A stretch of DNA of 64,000 nucleotides from Tridacna crocea (lineage: Eukaryota; Mollusca; Bivalvia; Cardiida; Cardiidae), in contig OX031071.1 in NCBI GenBank assembly GCA_943736015.1, forward strand, positions 11,318,119 to 11,382,118, written 5' to 3'. Of the stretch, positions 60,901 to 62,511 are shown piece after piece. A model generated the notes under the pieces. That model did not search any database. It had not been told where the DNA came from and saw only the letters and a program-made list of their open reading frames with translations. A program made the position numbers and the translations under genes. Position 1 is the first letter of the stretch. Every line of letters starts with the position of its first letter.

Positions 60901-62466
60901 TGCCTCTTTAGAGTCGTTTGGTTTGGGGTTAACTGTGAAAGCCCCTGTCTTTACTAGAATTACCTTTGCTGCCATTTTAGCTCATGATCAGACTGTAAAA
61001 GGTGCAATCTGATCTTTGATCTATACTCTCAGCTTTACTTAACCCTTTCCAAAACAATCCTTGGTTTTTACAATCCTGAGATAGAAGCATTTTGAAGACA
61101 TTATGGGAAAAGGAGAAAATGCTGGTAACCAGTATTTTCTCCTTGTCCAGCAATTTTTTTTACTCAGCTTGAAACATATTCAATTTTTGAGTTAAGTTTA
61201 TTTTGTTGTCTGCAGATGCTTTGAATTTGGACCAGTGTAAAATTTTGCTGTTTGGTAAAGAGTTTAACAACTTATACAAAAGCAACAATGAAACCACAAT
61301 TATCTTGGTCATATTTTACAGTGAAAGTTTAGCTGGGTTTATTCTATGCTTTCATGGTTAGTAATTAACAAAAAGACATTTCTTTTTTACTCTTTTAAAC
61401 GGAAAGCATCTGCCAACAAATTCAAAATTGATACATATTAGCTCGAGACCTCTGTTAGGGTGGATAACATTTTGGAAAAAGGAGAAAATGCTGGTTACTC
61501 TTATTTTTTTCCTCTTTTCCCCTCACTGTTTTCACAATATTTTGCTTCTTTTATGAAAATTTCATGTTGATAAAAGGGGATAACTGAGTCAAAAATATTT
61601 CAATATTTACCTGTGCCTTTTTTTCATAGGATAATACCTTGACTTTTTTTTTCTTTTTTTTTTTAACCCTTTACTCCATAGGTATTCATTTTTAGTTTTC
61701 TACACATTGCCTGTAGGAGCCTTTGGAAAACATTGTGGCAAAAGGTGAAATTGCTCGTGACAAGCAATTTTACCTTTTGCCACAATGTTTTCTATGCCAT
61801 CAAAAGGTGTCATATACACATAAAAAACATCTTCATCCTCGCTGTTATATAGGGTCAATTAGAGATACCATAGAAATGTAAGTCTGCACAGTCGTAAGAC
61901 AGACCCATTGATAGGCAGAAAACTCCTGAAAAGCAAACAGGTTTGATCCATGACAGCGTGTGTGAGCTGCCCAGGTTGATCTGGGCCAACACTTTTTTGC
62001 AGATGCGTTAACCCATTACCACTCAATCCCTACTTTTGAAGAAGCCTTTAGAAAGAAGCCTTTAGACCCTGAGAAAGAAGTCTTTAGAAAACATTGTGGG
62101 TAAAGGAGAAAATGCTGGTCCTTTTCCCACAATGTTTTCTACTCTTCACTAAACAAGTTTAAAATTTTCAGTCACTTTTGTTTTGTCATCTGCAAAGGGT
62201 TTTGATTTAGACAAACCTAAAATATTGTAGTTTGGTAATGAGTTAAACTTGCTTTTCACAGAGTATAACCCAACCACTGTCCATTAATTGGATCATTTAT
62301 TTTTTGCTTTGGTACTAAAATTACCAATATCTCACCTAAAGGTTGATTCTATTTGAATTATCTGTCTAATTATCTAGTTGTGAATGTGTGGTAACAGTCC
62401 AGAATAATGGTAAACTGCCTGTTGAAATGGTTAAAACCAGTCTGGAATGCTCAAGGGAAAATAAAG
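24947..62466 (+). CDS. TRAPPC9: TRAPPC9 (NIBP, Trs120 family), 3' part beyond window
   Basis: Fifteen coding exons with GT-AG borders and matching phases give about 861 codons. The human protein is about 1148 residues, so roughly the last quarter lies right of the window. Translated segments align along the whole length with vertebrate TRAPPC9. Examples are V-D-Y-H-Q-T-A-E-D-H-Q at the start, N-N-E-W-G-D-I-Q-A-H-R-K-V in exon 3, the L-L-C-A-P-F-E-K-K-D-Y block, and R-V-A-A-M-Q-C-V-A-P. W-V-E-G-D-V-C-E-I-Q-L-Q-V-Y-N-P-M-P comes later. TRAPPC9 is a core subunit of TRAPPII, a tethering and nucleotide-exchange complex acting on Rab GTPases at the Golgi; the mammalian protein also binds NIK and IKK-beta. 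Oddities: an insertion of roughly 110 residues rich in Asn/Thr/Gln in exon 3, and a 17.4-kb intron holding an antisense homeobox gene. The start ATG at 24970 lies in an exon opening near 24947; any upstream non-coding exon was not found. Confidence 0.95.
24970..25039 (+). CDS. TRAPPC9: TRAPPC9 coding exon 1
   Basis: ATG at 24970 gives M-A-T-V-D-Y-H-Q-T-A-E-D-H-Q-S-F-L-V-L, the conserved N terminus, then a GTAAGT donor; phase 1 out. A TTTTTGCAG acceptor at 24946 precedes about 23 nt of leader. Confidence 0.92.
25068..25212 (-). mobile_element. Diverged hpA-like remnant
   Basis: The outer arm ACAACATTTTGGACTTACCC is recognisable and the core is decayed. Confidence 0.45.
25213..25441 (+). mobile_element. 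hpA element, complete
   Basis: TTAA at both ends; loop GGTATCC, one base changed from the usual loop. Confidence 0.85.
25438..25585 (+). mobile_element. Truncated hpA with triplicated end
   Basis: The terminal 27-bp segment AACTGTTTATCACACAATCC... occurs three times head to tail (starts about 25440, 25467, 25494). The left arm and a broken core follow, ending near ATTCTCC. Confidence 0.75.
25709..25919 (+). mobile_element. hpC element, hairpin partly deleted
   Basis: TTAA at both ends. The core reads TTGTTGCAAAAGATGCAATT then CCCCCTTTGTCACAATA, so the loop and one stem section are lost. Confidence 0.8.
25916..26199 (-). mobile_element. Nested pair of hpA elements
   Basis: An hpA end (TTAACTCTTTACC) runs about 70 bp and is joined to a second hpA beginning at TTAACTGTTTCTC. 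The pair ends GGTAAAGAGTTAA. It shares its first TTAA with the hpC copy to the left. Confidence 0.7.
26236..26352 (-). mobile_element. hpA partial
   Basis: Core remnant GAAAATTTTGTGTCAAAAGG with loop GTTACC and the right outer arm ending AAAGAGTTAA. Confidence 0.65.
26469..26697 (+). mobile_element. hpA element, complete
   Basis: TTAA at both ends; loop GGTAACC. It ends only about 50 bp before the TRAPPC9 exon 2 acceptor. Confidence 0.85.
26749..27471 (+). CDS. TRAPPC9: TRAPPC9 coding exon 2 (large, with low-complexity insert)
   Basis: Phase 1 in and out. It encodes the conserved I-R-Y-R-R-S-Y block, H-R-K-V-L-G-L-I and L-F-N-S-R-L-L-V-Y-G, then about 110 residues rich in Asn, Thr, Gln, Ser and Lys. 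It finishes with the conserved V-R-E-F-V-T-S-L-F-F-V-L-E before a GTAAGA donor. Confidence 0.92.
27719..27946 (-). mobile_element. hpC element, complete, reverse
   Basis: TTAA at both ends; loop CTCGTCACGAG. The left end is TTAACCCTTTACCCCATAAG. Confidence 0.85.
28019..28211 (-). mobile_element. hpA element with shortened core
   Basis: The left end is TTAA and the right end is TTAG. About 35 bp of the hairpin is missing between AGGAGAAAATGC and TTTTCCTACAAT. Confidence 0.75.
28246..28474 (+). mobile_element. hpA element with compensatory stem change
   Basis: TTAA at both ends. The stem reads GAAGATGC and GCATCTTC, where most copies have GAAAATGC and GCATTTTC, so both strands of the pair changed. 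The loop is GGTACC. Confidence 0.85.
28760..28988 (-). mobile_element. hpA element, complete, reverse
   Basis: TTAA at both ends; loop GGTTACC; ends 65 bp before the exon 3 acceptor. Confidence 0.85.
29054..29153 (+). CDS. TRAPPC9: TRAPPC9 coding exon 3
   Basis: Encodes K-R-L-D-R-S-F-E-R-A-D then L-L-C-A-P-F-E-K-K-D-Y-V-G-I-D; phase 1 in, 2 out, donor GTAAGC. Confidence 0.92.
29712..29857 (+). CDS. TRAPPC9: TRAPPC9 coding exon 4
   Basis: Encodes K-K-C-Q-G-R-L-R-K-H-L-A-D-L-C-L and V-N-D-W-L-W-M-G, both highly conserved; phase 2 in, 1 out. Confidence 0.93.
29952..30077. mobile_element. MITE family D, partial
   Basis: Head CTGCAACACACGAAAAGGGG and inner ACGGCACTTTCTATTTTTAT; the right half was lost. 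Confidence 0.6.
30099..30409 (+). mobile_element. tRNA-derived SINE with 12-bp target duplication
   Basis: A tRNA-like head has an A box (GGTAGCTCAGTCAG) and a B-box-like GGTTCGATCTC. The body includes CACCGCTGACCATTGCTTGG. The direct repeat TCTGACCTTGGA flanks it at 30087-30098 and 30410-30421. Headless reverse copies of the body occur near 13.8, 14.5 and 53.8 kb. Confidence 0.85.
30549..30743 (-). mobile_element. hpA element, left end eroded
   Basis: The loop region reads CTGGTTACCTGCC, with one stem base mismatched. The right end is AAAGAGTTAA. Confidence 0.75.
30801..31028 (+). mobile_element. hpC element, complete
   Basis: TTAA at both ends; loop CTCGTGACAAG. It ends 22 bp before the acceptor of TRAPPC9 exon 5. 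Confidence 0.85.
31051..31197 (+). CDS. TRAPPC9: TRAPPC9 coding exon 5
   Basis: Joins as A-C-Y-E-G-L-C-S-A-A-V-V, matching the vertebrate L-E-G-L-C-S-A-S-V segment, then a variable linker; phase 1 in and out. Confidence 0.9.
31198..31678. other. Intronic stretch, nothing recognised
   Basis: Part of TRAPPC9 intron 5 with no delimited element. Confidence 0.5.
31679..31907 (+). mobile_element. hpA element, complete
   Basis: TTAA at both ends; perfect stem with loop GGTAACC. Confidence 0.87.
31953..32203 (+). mobile_element. TTAA-AGGTGG MITE, right half missing
   Basis: The left edge TTAAAGGTGGGTATTTAG is intact; similarity to 19159-19686 stops near 32203. Confidence 0.65.
32569..32699 (+). 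CDS. TRAPPC9: TRAPPC9 coding exon 6
   Basis: Ends with the conserved E-D-L-I-E-K-Y-K-E-A-M-M-F-Y-S-K; phase 1 in, 0 out, donor GTGAGC. Confidence 0.92.
32774..32970 (-). mobile_element. hpA-like element, degraded
   Basis: TTAACCCTTTCCCAAACAGC at the left; the core survives as GGAGAAAATGGTTATTACCA. It shares the TTAA at 32967 with the next copy. Confidence 0.6.
32967..33197 (-). mobile_element. hpA element, reverse, right TTAA lost
   Basis: Perfect stem around loop GGTTACC; ends in AAAGGGTAAA. Confidence 0.8.
33335..33403 (+). CDS. TRAPPC9: TRAPPC9 coding exon 7
   Basis: 23 codons, phase 0 in and out: Y-K-N-A-G-I-I-E-M-E-A-S, aligned to the vertebrate Y-K-N-A-G-V-I-E-L-E-A. The next intron is 17.4 kb and contains the antisense homeobox gene. 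Confidence 0.92.
33504..33734 (+). mobile_element. hpA element
   Basis: Left end TTAATTACCCTTTACC, right end TTAA; loop GGTAACC. Confidence 0.8.
34068..34284 (+). mobile_element. tRNA-derived SINE, diverged
   Basis: The head CAGGTAGCACATTGGTGAGC and the body GTGAGAAAAGTAGTCAGCAA match the 49074 copy. Confidence 0.65.
34285..34514 (-). mobile_element. hpA element, complete, reverse
   Basis: TTAA at both ends; shares its right TTAA (34511-34514) with the next copy. Confidence 0.85.
34511..34741 (-). mobile_element. hpA element, reverse arms with GGTAACC loop
   Basis: The outer arms lie in reverse orientation but the loop reads GGTAACC. The right end is decayed to TTCA. Confidence 0.8.
34896..35102 (+). 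mobile_element. hpB element, hairpin arm deleted
   Basis: TTAA at both ends. The stem stops after GGAGAAATTGCTCATTATGAG, so the second strand of the palindrome is missing. Confidence 0.8.
35099..35275 (-). mobile_element. hpA element, core deleted
   Basis: TTAA at both ends, sharing the left one with the hpB copy. The core is reduced to AACAATGTTTTC. Confidence 0.75.
35276..35485 (+). mobile_element. hpA right-half fragment
   Basis: Begins inside the hairpin at CCAGCATTTCTCC and ends GTTTGGTAATGA. Confidence 0.6.
35486..35637 (-). mobile_element. hpA partial
   Basis: Left arm and first stem strand (GTAGAAAACATTGTGGGAAA), truncated in the loop. Confidence 0.6.
35803..35925. mobile_element. 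Repeat family E (CCATGCT...GCGCAGGC hairpin)
   Basis: A hairpin pairs CCCAGGTCAGCCTGCGCAGG with its complement and is flanked by GCGAAAAGTATC and GATACTTTTCGC. Related pieces occur near 23880, 28600, 57700, 59220 and 61890. Confidence 0.55.
36240..36328 (+). mobile_element. hpA left-end fragment
   Basis: Left arm to GTGGGAAAATGC, then directly joined through TTAA to the next full copy. Confidence 0.7.
36325..36552 (+). mobile_element. hpA element, complete
   Basis: TTAA at both ends; the right stem has drifted (GCATTGTCTCCTTATCGCAC). Confidence 0.82.
36549..36736 (-). mobile_element. hpA element, degraded
   Basis: Shares TTAA with the copy on its left; core mostly lost; ends GGGGTTAA just beyond the homeobox stop codon. 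Confidence 0.65.
36765..38924 (-). CDS. TALE gene exon 3 (both homeodomains)
   Basis: Acceptor CCCAG immediately precedes ATG CAA GTG at 38924 in phase 0, so this ATG is internal. Homeodomain 1 spans about 37236-37406 and homeodomain 2 about 36927-37100. A 45-residue basic linker separates them. Having both domains in one uninterrupted exon argues against an assembly or splicing artefact. Confidence 0.93.
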   Translation of the reverse strand: MQVPANLITTSWNLMQLNPTTSDKVTTSTTSCQAAKTDTCDNVYVRHMSLQDKILKVRIDPAVSADGLTVENEYSTQVGTTEMERYKALNSCPLQLKSTINSYYDKERLSLADKTERELDKLIDKADKIRKSVTNVNQKQTSADTMHDKNKVQNSKQLVEKLSGKVDGASLLLQQEEKMTAVRKLQFHNSDDTKEDDDYLNWSVNSEDFEIDEIDVETVEKDENLNQNQTLATKTTQQSVTTQLQSNTISQSVSNDAPVEDLLQKCIEESGIVEEQQPFSPELNTSSDKPSSESSCLSPMSLDSVKSNSSPNTEHTSVMLESKQSTSQIQEAKCPSTLSSQPFSLTSLYQPMKFLPIENINMALSHMQKVCSAPSINFTPESRRYYTPNSTPEFPAKTQTFSDHSLVYPTYPSVNSIQGNYSSNPSPTFNPIQQHGASHTMWSNPGIPERGTSNSQTNQSRKRKSVCDESEPHTDLINNNINQNSSTNVSSNTDSSDTDLELKNPVFRTHKMLNAEATNILSHWYHAHVNYPYPNEEEVEQLAQMTGITTRQVKKWMANKRVRCFNTLSITGNQHPIKYKYTSKGRKRKSNSSMGEKENNDCDSTTGDKKPSYSMLSESAKQVLNNWYDNHVTNPYPTDEEKKSLAELCSITVSQVKSWFANKRNRTNNTKRQVPNYFLNKHPEYSQLVHLVGQKREESRMIKRRRINEVMYIQPQFYF
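36765..46069 (-). CDS. Tandem TALE homeodomain protein, complete gene nested in TRAPPC9 intron
   Basis: Three exons (45940-46069, 39564-39748, 36765-38924) join in phase to 824 codons. They run from ATG at 46069 to TAG at 36765-36767. The N-terminal 600 residues are low-complexity, rich in Ser, Thr, Gln and Asn. Two TALE homeodomains follow at about residues 612-668 and 714-771. Both have the three-residue loop extension with its P-Y-P signature and recognition helices W-M-A-N-K-R-V-R and W-F-A-N-K-R-N-R, keeping Asn51 and Arg53 with Ala at position 50. Basic clusters (G-R-K-R-K-S between them, I-K-R-R-R-I after) probably act as nuclear signals. TALE proteins are sequence-specific transcription factors. 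I see no MEIS, PBC or IRO accessory domain, so the subclass is unknown. Lophotrochozoan TALE expansions are known, but I do not recall a tandem-homeodomain member. It is transcribed antisense to TRAPPC9. Confidence 0.9.
39185..39290 (-). mobile_element. hpA partial, diverged
   Basis: Second stem strand and right arm (GCTTTCAAAAGGTATTCTTC), ending GGTAAAGGTTTAA. Confidence 0.55.
39405..39500. repeat. Inverted repeat of about 35-bp arms
   Basis: TTTCTAAATTTGAAAGTAAC pairs with GTTACTGTCAAATTTAGAAA, and the inner CTGATTGGCT pairs with AGCCAATCAG. Confidence 0.7.
39564..39748 (-). CDS. TALE gene exon 2
   Basis: Acceptor CTACAG above 39748, donor GTGAGT below 39564; phase 1 in, 0 out. It encodes a Pro/Ser-rich segment and then S-Y-L-R-K-L-K-S-N-A-I-F-R-D-L-Q, which may be a small helical motif. 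Confidence 0.82.
39976..40163. mobile_element. MITE with CAGAGCTCCAGATA ends
   Basis: CAGAGCTCCAGATAGGGGGA is mirrored by ATCACTCCCTC and TATCTGGAGCTCTG at the right edge. An inner stem pairs ATGTTGTGGGTACT with AGTACCCACAACAT. Confidence 0.75.
40187..40261. repeat. Near-perfect 75-bp palindrome
   Basis: ATAGGCGAGTGCAACGCTAT starts an arm of about 34 bp that returns, with three changes, as ATAGTGTTGCACTCACCTAT. The centre is TGTACATTGTACA. Confidence 0.85.
40394..40515 (-). mobile_element. hpA partial with compensatory stem change
   Basis: The stem has GGAGTAAATG paired with CATTTACTCC in place of GGAGAAAATG/CATTTTCTCC. The loop is GGTAGCC. Confidence 0.7.
40512..40702 (+). mobile_element. 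hpA element, diverged
   Basis: Left end TTAACCCTTTACCACACAAT shared with the previous copy; core shortened. Confidence 0.65.
40898..41164 (-). mobile_element. hpA element with extended right end
   Basis: Intact stem around TGATTACCAGC; after a decayed end (AAGAATTAAGCC) a second short end GTGGTAAAGAGTTAA follows. Confidence 0.7.
41225..41310 (+). mobile_element. hpA core remnant
   Basis: AATATTGTGGAAAAAAAACA to CCAAATTTCT with loop GGTAACC. Confidence 0.55.
41487..42966. mobile_element. CCCCCGCC-type minisatellite element
   Basis: It begins with a GC-rich hairpin (CCCCCGCCGTAGGCGGAGGG), then a GTCCGTCC run, and closes with GGCGGGGGATATC near 42952. Between lie about six degenerate tandem units of 145-160 bp from about 41850 to 42720. 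Each unit contains an AAAAAGGGGGCTTCATGTTT motif. The layout resembles the HINE-like elements at 6-9 kb; smaller relatives lie at 59592 and 62512. Confidence 0.6.
43047..43249 (+). mobile_element. hpA element, diverged
   Basis: Loop region TGGTTACCAGC; both arms decayed; right end GGTAAAGAATCAA. Confidence 0.6.
43276..43502 (-). mobile_element. hpA element, reverse
   Basis: Stem AGTGCGGGAAAAGGAGAAAA, loop GGTTACC; both TTAA ends eroded. Confidence 0.78.
43599..43832 (+). mobile_element. hpA element, complete
   Basis: TTAA at both ends. The left stem has CACTG where the right has CAATG, a single unmirrored change. Confidence 0.83.
44221..44362 (+). mobile_element. hpA right-half fragment
   Basis: Begins within the second stem strand (ATTTTCTCC) and ends GGCAAGGAGCTAG. 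Confidence 0.6.
44394..44611 (-). mobile_element. hpB element, complete
   Basis: TTAA at both ends; loop CTCGTAACGAG; arms in the opposite order to the 13131 copy. Confidence 0.85.
44608..44793 (+). mobile_element. hpA element, left arm shortened
   Basis: Shares TTAA with the hpB copy; loop GGTAATC. Confidence 0.7.
44830..45103 (-). mobile_element. Nested, degraded hpA pair
   Basis: Two successive left arms (TTAACTATGTACC and TTAACTGTTTACC) precede one shortened core and a right end GTAAAGGATTAA. Confidence 0.55.
45100..45236 (-). mobile_element. hpA partial
   Basis: Core ATTGTGGGGAAAGGAGACCA with stem loss; ends AAAAGAGTTGAA. Confidence 0.6.
45331..45559 (+). mobile_element. hpA element, complete
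   Basis: TTAA at both ends; perfect stem and GGTAACC loop. Confidence 0.87.
45631..45852 (+). mobile_element. hpA element, diverged
   Basis: Left TTAA, right TTAT; loop GGTACCC. Confidence 0.75.
45940..46069 (-). CDS. TALE gene exon 1
   Basis: ATG at 46069 (M-D-L-S-V-Q-R-L-S-S) gives 43 codons plus one base, then a GTAAGT donor below 45940. It joins exon 2 as a Gly codon. This is the first in-frame ATG of the model. A non-coding upstream exon cannot be excluded. Confidence 0.8.
46070..47036. promoter_or_regulatory. MITE-free segment upstream of the TALE gene, candidate promoter
   Basis: About 970 bp without any hpA, hpB or hpC copy, unusual for this intron. It contains TTGATTGATTGACAG, with TGATTGACAG at 46452-46461, and a nearby CTGATTGGTTGA. 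No clear TATA element in a good position was seen. Function as a promoter is inferred from position only. Confidence 0.45.
46452..46461 (+). promoter_or_regulatory. PBX-PREP/MEIS composite site TGATTGACAG
   Basis: An exact match to the known decamer bound by PBX with PREP or MEIS TALE proteins. It lies about 385 bp upstream of the TALE gene ATG. A chance match somewhere in a 1-kb segment is possible but uncommon (of the order of 0.2%). Confidence 0.45.
47037..47265 (-). mobile_element. hpA element, first of a three-element chain
   Basis: TTAA at both ends; loop GGTTACC; right TTAA shared with the next copy. Confidence 0.87.
47262..47488 (+). mobile_element. hpA element, second of the chain
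   Basis: TTAA at both ends, both shared; loop GGTAACTGGC. Confidence 0.85.
47485..47713 (+). mobile_element. hpA element, third of the chain
   Basis: TTAA at both ends; stem end GCTTGTAACCAGC, one mismatch. Confidence 0.85.
47785..48258 (+). repeat. hpA whose right half is a 140-bp tandem triplication
   Basis: One hairpin (loop GGTAACC at about 47824) is followed by three head-to-tail copies of its right arm. The copies start CTCCTTTTCCCACAATGTCT at 47840, 47980 and 48120. Each ends with a short ATTGGAAACCGTCA tag. The copies differ at only a few positions. Confidence 0.88.
48417..48644 (-). mobile_element. hpA element, complete, reverse
   Basis: TTAA at both ends; loop GGTTACC; right TTAA shared with the next copy. 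Confidence 0.86.
48641..48834 (+). mobile_element. hpA element, right arm shortened
   Basis: Left TTAA; stem AAAGGAGAAAATGC with an extra A in the right strand; ends TTAT. Confidence 0.8.
49074..49334 (+). mobile_element. tRNA-derived SINE (GGGTGGCTCAGTGG head), complete
   Basis: Head with A box GTGGCTCAGTGGTGAG and B box GAGTTCGATACCC; tail of CAAT repeats. Flanked by TTAAGTCATCC (49063-49073) and TTAAGTTATCC (49335-49345), an 11-bp duplication with one change. Confidence 0.8.
49559..49788 (-). mobile_element. hpA element, reverse
   Basis: Left end TTTTACTCTTTACC (TTAA mutated), right TTAA shared with the next copy; loop GGTTACC. Confidence 0.83.
49785..50016 (-). mobile_element. hpA element, reverse
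   Basis: Left TTAA shared; stem ATTGGGGGAAAAGGAGAAAA; right end eroded at GTGTTACCC. Confidence 0.75.
50014..50425 (-). mobile_element. Two diverged hpA copies in series
   Basis: The first has a core AACATTGCAGGAAAAAG and ends near 50235. The second retains only outer arms (CTAGACGATGAAAGTTTCAA and GTCTGCAAATGCCTTCAATT). Confidence 0.55.
50459..50688 (-). mobile_element. hpA element, reverse
   Basis: Right TTAA; loop GGTGACC; left TTAA mutated to GTAA. Confidence 0.83.
50782..50853 (+). CDS. TRAPPC9: TRAPPC9 coding exon 8
   Basis: 24 codons, phase 0 both sides: L-P-A-S-E-F-L-Q-N-V-V-Y-I-N-L-Q, matching vertebrate A-S-E-F-L-Q-N-A-V-Y-I-N-L. It closes the 17.4-kb intron. Confidence 0.93.
50907..51134 (+). 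mobile_element. hpA element
   Basis: TTAA at both ends; the loop is one base short (CTGGTAACAGC). Confidence 0.85.
51440..52765 (-). mobile_element. 5'-truncated LINE (non-LTR retrotransposon), RT C-terminal part
   Basis: On the minus strand the element ends in a poly-A tail of about 20 nt (poly-T at 51440-51460). The flanks AAATAGAAAGAGTTT and AAATTGAAAGAGTTT form a target duplication of about 15 bp. Its open frames, at about 52470-52760 and 51797-52474, encode the end of a reverse transcriptase. They include W-F-Q-T-R-I-I-H-R-I-I-P-T-N and the C-T-F-C...E-T-I-L-H-L-F-H-D-C zinc-knuckle pattern typical of LINE C termini. The two frames are offset, so at least one frameshift exists. The endonuclease and the RT catalytic core are missing. 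Confidence 0.85.
51640..51718. repeat. GA and GT microsatellites in the LINE 3' region
   Basis: GA repeats at about 51641-51667 and GT repeats at about 51695-51712. Confidence 0.7.
52975..53045. mobile_element. Hairpin repeat, GATCAGACTGC family
   Basis: CAAGATCTGACTGCATG and TGTGCAGTCTTATCTTG pair imperfectly. Confidence 0.5.
53123..53327 (+). CDS. TRAPPC9: TRAPPC9 coding exon 9
   Basis: Contains the conserved F-F-R-R-V-A-A-M-Q-C-V-A-P block; phase 0 in, 1 out; preceded by a strong polypyrimidine tract and followed by a GTGACT donor. Confidence 0.93.
53452..53654 (+). mobile_element. hpA element with three mirrored stem changes
   Basis: The stem reads ATTTTGGGACAAGAAG and CTTCTTGTCCCAAAAT, differing from the usual ATTGTGGGAAAAGGAG and CTCCTTTTCCCACAAT at three pairs on both strands. 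The right end is decayed to TCAA. Confidence 0.85.
53715..53915 (-). mobile_element. SINE body fragment, reverse orientation
   Basis: Matches the body of the 30099 SINE in reverse; includes GCAGCCAATGCACCTATTC. Confidence 0.55.
53971..54199 (+). mobile_element. hpA element, complete
   Basis: TTAA at both ends; the left stem has CACTATGGG against CCCACAGTG on the right. Confidence 0.85.
54360..54550 (-). mobile_element. Diverged hpA-like remnant
   Basis: Two decayed cores (AACATTTTTGAAAAAGGTG and GGGAGAAAAAGAGAAGGTGG) and an outer arm. Confidence 0.4.
54601..54694 (+). CDS. TRAPPC9: TRAPPC9 coding exon 10
   Basis: Too short for a long open frame. Read in phase 1 it encodes G-W-P-V-I-Q-T-R-V-L-H-E-L-I-Y-S-A-R-R-M-G-N, which aligns with vertebrate L-L-H-E-L-V-Y-A-S-R-R-M-G-N. 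Acceptor TGATTGCAG, donor GTAAAA; phase 2 out. Confidence 0.92.
54805..55035 (+). mobile_element. tRNA-derived SINE, same family as 49074
   Basis: Head CCCAGTGGCCCAGTGGTGAGC and B box GAGTTCGATACCC; body ATGTGAGAAAAGTAGTCCGT. Confidence 0.75.
55279..55538 (-). mobile_element. hpB element with an extra stem segment
   Basis: TTAA left, TTAT right. After the perfect hairpin (loop CTCGTAACGAG) the arm AAAGGGTAGAAAACACTGTG is itself mirrored out to AGAGAACTTTCTGCCATTT. The foldback is therefore longer than in other copies. Confidence 0.85.
55808..56354 (+). mobile_element. TTAA-AGGTGG MITE, full length
   Basis: Left GAAGGTGGTCATTTAG, right CCACCT then TTAA; contains AGGCTACGTAGCCTCTTAAG as in 19159-19686. 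Confidence 0.7.
56478..56654 (+). CDS. TRAPPC9: TRAPPC9 coding exon 11
   Basis: Phase 2 in and out. Begins R-Y-T-T-L-M-L-Y-T-L-L-D-Q-L and ends I-L-P-P-I-P-L-L-N-V-P-L-V-K, the counterpart of vertebrate L-P-P-V-P-F-T-K-L-P-I-V. Confidence 0.9.
56886..57113 (+). mobile_element. hpA element
   Basis: TTAA at both ends; loop GGTTACC although the arms are in + order; right stem drifted (TTTTGTCCTTTTCTCAC). Confidence 0.82.
57436..57572 (+). CDS. TRAPPC9: TRAPPC9 coding exon 12
   Basis: Phase 2 in, 1 out; encodes K-S-F-K-L-I-P-L-H-P-H-L-E-P-R and F-I-F-T-P-M-N. Placed by phase continuity and weak alignment. Confidence 0.85.
57827..58052 (+). mobile_element. hpA element, diverged
   Basis: TTAA at both ends; loop GGTAACC, right stem decayed. 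Confidence 0.8.
58062..58290 (+). mobile_element. hpA element, diverged
   Basis: TTAA at both ends; the stem has lost pairing (GCATCCTCTCCTATATACAC). Confidence 0.78.
58406..58618 (+). CDS. TRAPPC9: TRAPPC9 coding exon 13
   Basis: Highly conserved: W-V-E-G-D-V-C-E-I-Q-L-Q-V-Y-N-P-M-P and M-G-L-L-S-E-G-V-E-L-E-T; phase 1 in and out; donor GTATGA. Confidence 0.94.
58659..58887 (+). mobile_element. hpA element, complete
   Basis: TTAA at both ends; begins 40 bp after the exon 13 donor. Confidence 0.86.
58941..59169 (+). mobile_element. hpA element, complete
   Basis: TTAA at both ends; perfect stem with GGTAACC. Confidence 0.87.
59440..59585 (-). mobile_element. hpA partial, diverged
   Basis: Left arm TTAACGAAATGCAGACATG and remnant core. 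Confidence 0.5.
59592..59830 (+). mobile_element. CCCCC-type minisatellite element, 5' part
   Basis: Head TACCCCCACAACAAAGTGG...GGTGGGGGCGGGTATACTGG, then CTGT tetranucleotide repeats to about 59690. Confidence 0.6.
59942..60170 (+). mobile_element. hpA element, complete
   Basis: TTAA at both ends; one unmirrored stem change (GTGAGAAAAGG against CCTTTTCCCAC). Confidence 0.87.
60286..60496 (+). CDS. TRAPPC9: TRAPPC9 coding exon 14
   Basis: Phase 1 in, 2 out; contains V-V-P-A-L-P-Q-I-Q-V-T-T-S-L, matching vertebrate V-I-P-A-L-P-R-L-Q-I-S-T-S-L. The donor GTAGAA is weak. Confidence 0.92.
60513..60731 (+). mobile_element. hpA element immediately downstream of a donor site
   Basis: Begins about 16 bp after exon 14. 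The stem has AAGAAGAAAATGC and GCATTTTCTTCTT, a mirrored change. The right end is cut at GTTTGGTC. Confidence 0.8.
60732..60932 (-). mobile_element. hpA element with mirrored stem change
   Basis: The stem has GGAGTAAATGC and GCATTTACTC; loop GCTAACC; ends GGGGTTAA. Confidence 0.78.
61039..61266 (+). mobile_element. hpA element
   Basis: TTAA at both ends; right stem drifted (TCCTTGTCCAGCAATTT). Confidence 0.82.
61370..61580 (-). mobile_element. hpA element, strongly diverged
   Basis: Core AACATTTTGGAAAAAGGAGA and a decayed partner strand. Confidence 0.5.
61663..61879 (+). mobile_element. hpC element, right end missing
   Basis: Left TTAA; loop CTCGTGACAAG; stops at CCATAGAAATG before the final end. 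Confidence 0.82.
62008..62245 (+). mobile_element. hpA element, loop and part of stem deleted
   Basis: TTAA at both ends. A duplicated GAAGCCTTTAG segment lies in the left arm, and the hairpin jumps from AATGCTGGT to CCTTTTCCC. Confidence 0.8.
62378..62466 (+). CDS. TRAPPC9: TRAPPC9 coding exon 15
   Basis: Phase 2 in, 1 out; encodes V-V-T-V-Q-N-N-G-K-L-P-V-E-M-V-K-T-S-L. It corresponds to the vertebrate I-I-K-L-E-N-I-G region. Acceptor ATTATCTAG, donor GTACAG. Later exons lie outside the window. Confidence 0.87.
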
Positions 62467-62511
62467 GTACAGTCCTCACTTTCCATTTAACTGTAATGTA
62501 ACATTTATTCA

